Source: an uncultured Lachnospiraceae bacterium (GTDB lineage Bacteria; Bacillota; Clostridia; Lachnospirales; Lachnospiraceae). Taken from it: a stretch of 7,880 nucleotides of DNA. The stretch is from positions 1 to 7,880 of the forward strand of contig CAMWMO010000052.1 in assembly GCA_947175305.1 (NCBI GenBank), written 5' to 3'. The notes beneath the pieces are model-generated. The model had not been told where the DNA came from and made no database searches. It saw nothing but the letters and a program-made list of their open reading frames with translations. Below are positions 7,040 to 7,880 of this stretch, in pieces. Position numbers and translations under genes: made by a program. Positions within the stretch are counted from its first letter, which is position 1, and each line of letters starts with the position of its first letter.

Positions 7040-7055
7040 TGAATACCTGTATACA
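7040..7055 (-). promoter_or_regulatory. Candidate ANTAR-type hexaloop hairpin in the glnN leader
   Basis: The RNA UGUAU-ACAGGU-AUUCA can form a short stem with one U-U mismatch and a six-base loop with A at position 1 and G at position 4, the rule described for targets of ANTAR antiterminator proteins. It precedes the leader terminator by a few bases, as expected. The stem is weak, and the adjacent second hairpin (7039-7026) has an AGGG tetraloop rather than a clean hexaloop, so the match is partial. Confidence 0.3.
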
Positions 7056-7067
7056 ATTTCTGTATTT

Positions 7068-7096
7068 AAGATACTCTACTTTTCTGTAAATTGCAA
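7068..7096 (-). promoter_or_regulatory. Candidate glnN promoter
   Basis: A -35-like TTGCAA (7096-7091) and a -10-like TATCTT (7073-7068) are separated by 17 bp; each matches four of six consensus bases. Transcription would begin near the A at 7061 and give a leader of about 95 bases. The octamer TTTCTGTA is directly repeated at 7057-7064 and 7081-7088 on the plus strand, straddling the -10 region, and could be an operator. No GlnR-type operator was recognised. Confidence 0.45.
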
Positions 7097-7123
7097 CCCC
7101 AATATTGTTTTTTTCCAAAAACA

Positions 7124-7880
7124 TTACATATTATGCTCTTTCTCCACCCGCAGAATATCTCCAGCCCCGGGCAGCTCAGACAGTCTCACATCTATGATCT
7201 GTTTCGGATGAGGGCAGGATTCCACCGCCTCCCCATCCTCATTGTACATGGCAAGCACCTGCACCGGAACATTCGTACCGTCCGGCTTCATGATCTCAAT
7301 GGCATCTCCCACGCTGAACTTGTTGCGCTGCTCAAAGCGGGCGCACATACGCGCCTCACCGCCATTGCCATGGGGCTCCGGCACCAGTTCTCCCACGATC
7401 CCCAGATAAATGTACTCGTTCACATAGGTGCTCTCATCATAGATCTGCGTATTTTCATCGGCCTTTCCAAAATAAAAGCCGGTGGTAAATTTCCGGTAAG
7501 TACATTTGGCGATCTCCGCGCGATACCAGTCCATGTTGGCCCGATATTTCTCTTCCGATTCCAGATAATCGTCAATCGCCCGGCGATAGGTGCGCGCCAC
7601 CGTCGCCACATAGAGCGCCGTCTTCATCCTGCCCTCTATCTTAAAGCTGTCGATTCCCGCCTCGATCAGCTCCGGGATATGTTCGATCATATTCAGATCC
7701 TTGGAGTTAAAAATATAAGTCCCCCTGTCGTTCTCATAGACGGGCAGATATTCTCCCGGCCTGGTCTCCTCCATCAGCGCATATTTCCAGCGGCACGGAT
7801 GGGTGCAGGCGCCATGATTCGCATCACGCCCCGTAAAATAATTGCTGAGAAGGCAGCGTCCCGAGTAGGAGATGCACATG
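7124..7880 (-). CDS. U32-family protein (RlhA/TrhP type), N-terminal part missing at window edge
   Basis: About 251 C-terminal residues are visible. The first of them, MCISYSGRCLLSNY, is the end of the U32 family signature, so the ATG at 7879 is internal and the gene continues beyond the window. Four cysteines (C2, C9, C25 and C29 of the visible part, in the SGRC and GACTHPC segments) fit the conserved cysteine set of this family, together with the following RWKY and the FNSKDLNMIEHIPELIEAGIDSFKIEGRMK-like block near residues 57-86. The family is annotated as peptidases, but characterised members (E. coli RlhA and TrhP, B. subtilis YrrN/YrrO) take part in hydroxylation of rRNA or of tRNA U34, so an RNA-modification role is more likely than proteolysis. 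It is followed by glnN after 157 bp. No convincing terminator lies between them. Confidence 0.85.
   Translation of the reverse strand, partial: MCISYSGRCLLSNYFTGRDANHGACTHPCRWKYALMEETRPGEYLPVYENDRGTYIFNSKDLNMIEHIPELIEAGIDSFKIEGRMKTALYVATVARTYRRAIDDYLESEEKYRANMDWYRAEIAKCTYRKFTTGFYFGKADENTQIYDESTYVNEYIYLGIVGELVPEPHGNGGEARMCARFEQRNKFSVGDAIEIMKPDGTNVPVQVLAMYNEDGEAVESCPHPKQIIDVRLSELPGAGDILRVEKEHNM

Noticed and set aside
6967..7056. 30-residue N-terminal extension of GlnN from a TTG at 7056
   Set aside because: No ribosome binding site, it would translate through the terminator hairpin, and the ATG at 6966 has an excellent site and the family-typical N-terminus.
5818..7089. Long open frame of 423 codons on the plus strand opposite glnN
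   Set aside because: It lies antisense to a well-supported gene, shows no recognisable domain, and runs through the glnN ribosome binding site and leader. It is a shadow of GC-rich codon use.
7106..7123. 7-bp hairpin (TGTTTTT/AAAAACA) directly after the U32 gene stop codon
   Set aside because: The stem is almost pure A-T, has no GC core and no U-tract after it, so it is not credible as a terminator.
1..7880. CRISPR array, transposase, prophage or integrase genes
   Set aside because: No regularly spaced repeats and no mobile-element proteins were seen; the tRNA gene shows no nearby integrase or duplicated 3' end.

Overview
The window looks like chromosome from an anaerobic Clostridia-type Firmicute, probably Lachnospiraceae. 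The signs are a complete hydE-hydG-hydF set for [FeFe]-hydrogenase maturation, a type III (GlnN) glutamine synthetase, strong AGGAGG-type ribosome binding sites, a tRNA gene that does not encode its CCA end, and a bacterial acyl-ACP thioesterase of the type common in gut clostridia. The taxonomic guess is an inference from gene content. Every gene is on the minus strand, so transcription runs from high to low coordinates.

In the direction of transcription the layout is as follows. (1) The C-terminal part of a U32-family protein of the RlhA/TrhP type enters from the right edge. (2) A 157-bp gap holds a candidate promoter and an RNA leader with an intrinsic terminator, i.e. an attenuator. (3) glnN follows. 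(4) A 12-bp perfect hairpin ends glnN, and its loop carries the -35 box of a near-consensus promoter for (5) tRNA-Gln(CUG), which has its own terminator. (6) hydE, hydG, hydF and the acyl-ACP thioesterase form a compact run with short gaps or overlaps. (7) The first codons of a CvfB-like S1-domain gene lie at the left edge. No stretch longer than 300 bases lacks a gene.

How the genes work together: HydE and HydG are radical SAM enzymes that make the parts of the 2Fe subcluster (HydE acts on the HydG-derived Fe(CO)2(CN)-cysteine synthon, HydG makes CO and CN- from tyrosine). HydF is the GTPase scaffold on which the subcluster is assembled before transfer to the apo-hydrogenase. No hydrogenase structural gene is in the window. 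GlnN and tRNA-Gln are neighbours that both concern glutamine, but whether they are functionally linked is unknown.

The most unusual signals are: a dense block of palindromes inside the hydF reading frame (1511-1665) that lengthens the protein in frame and sits where the G4 (NKxD) motif should be; two more tandem hairpins filling the hydG-hydF gap; and an attenuator-like glnN leader with one hairpin that fits the ANTAR-type hexaloop rule.
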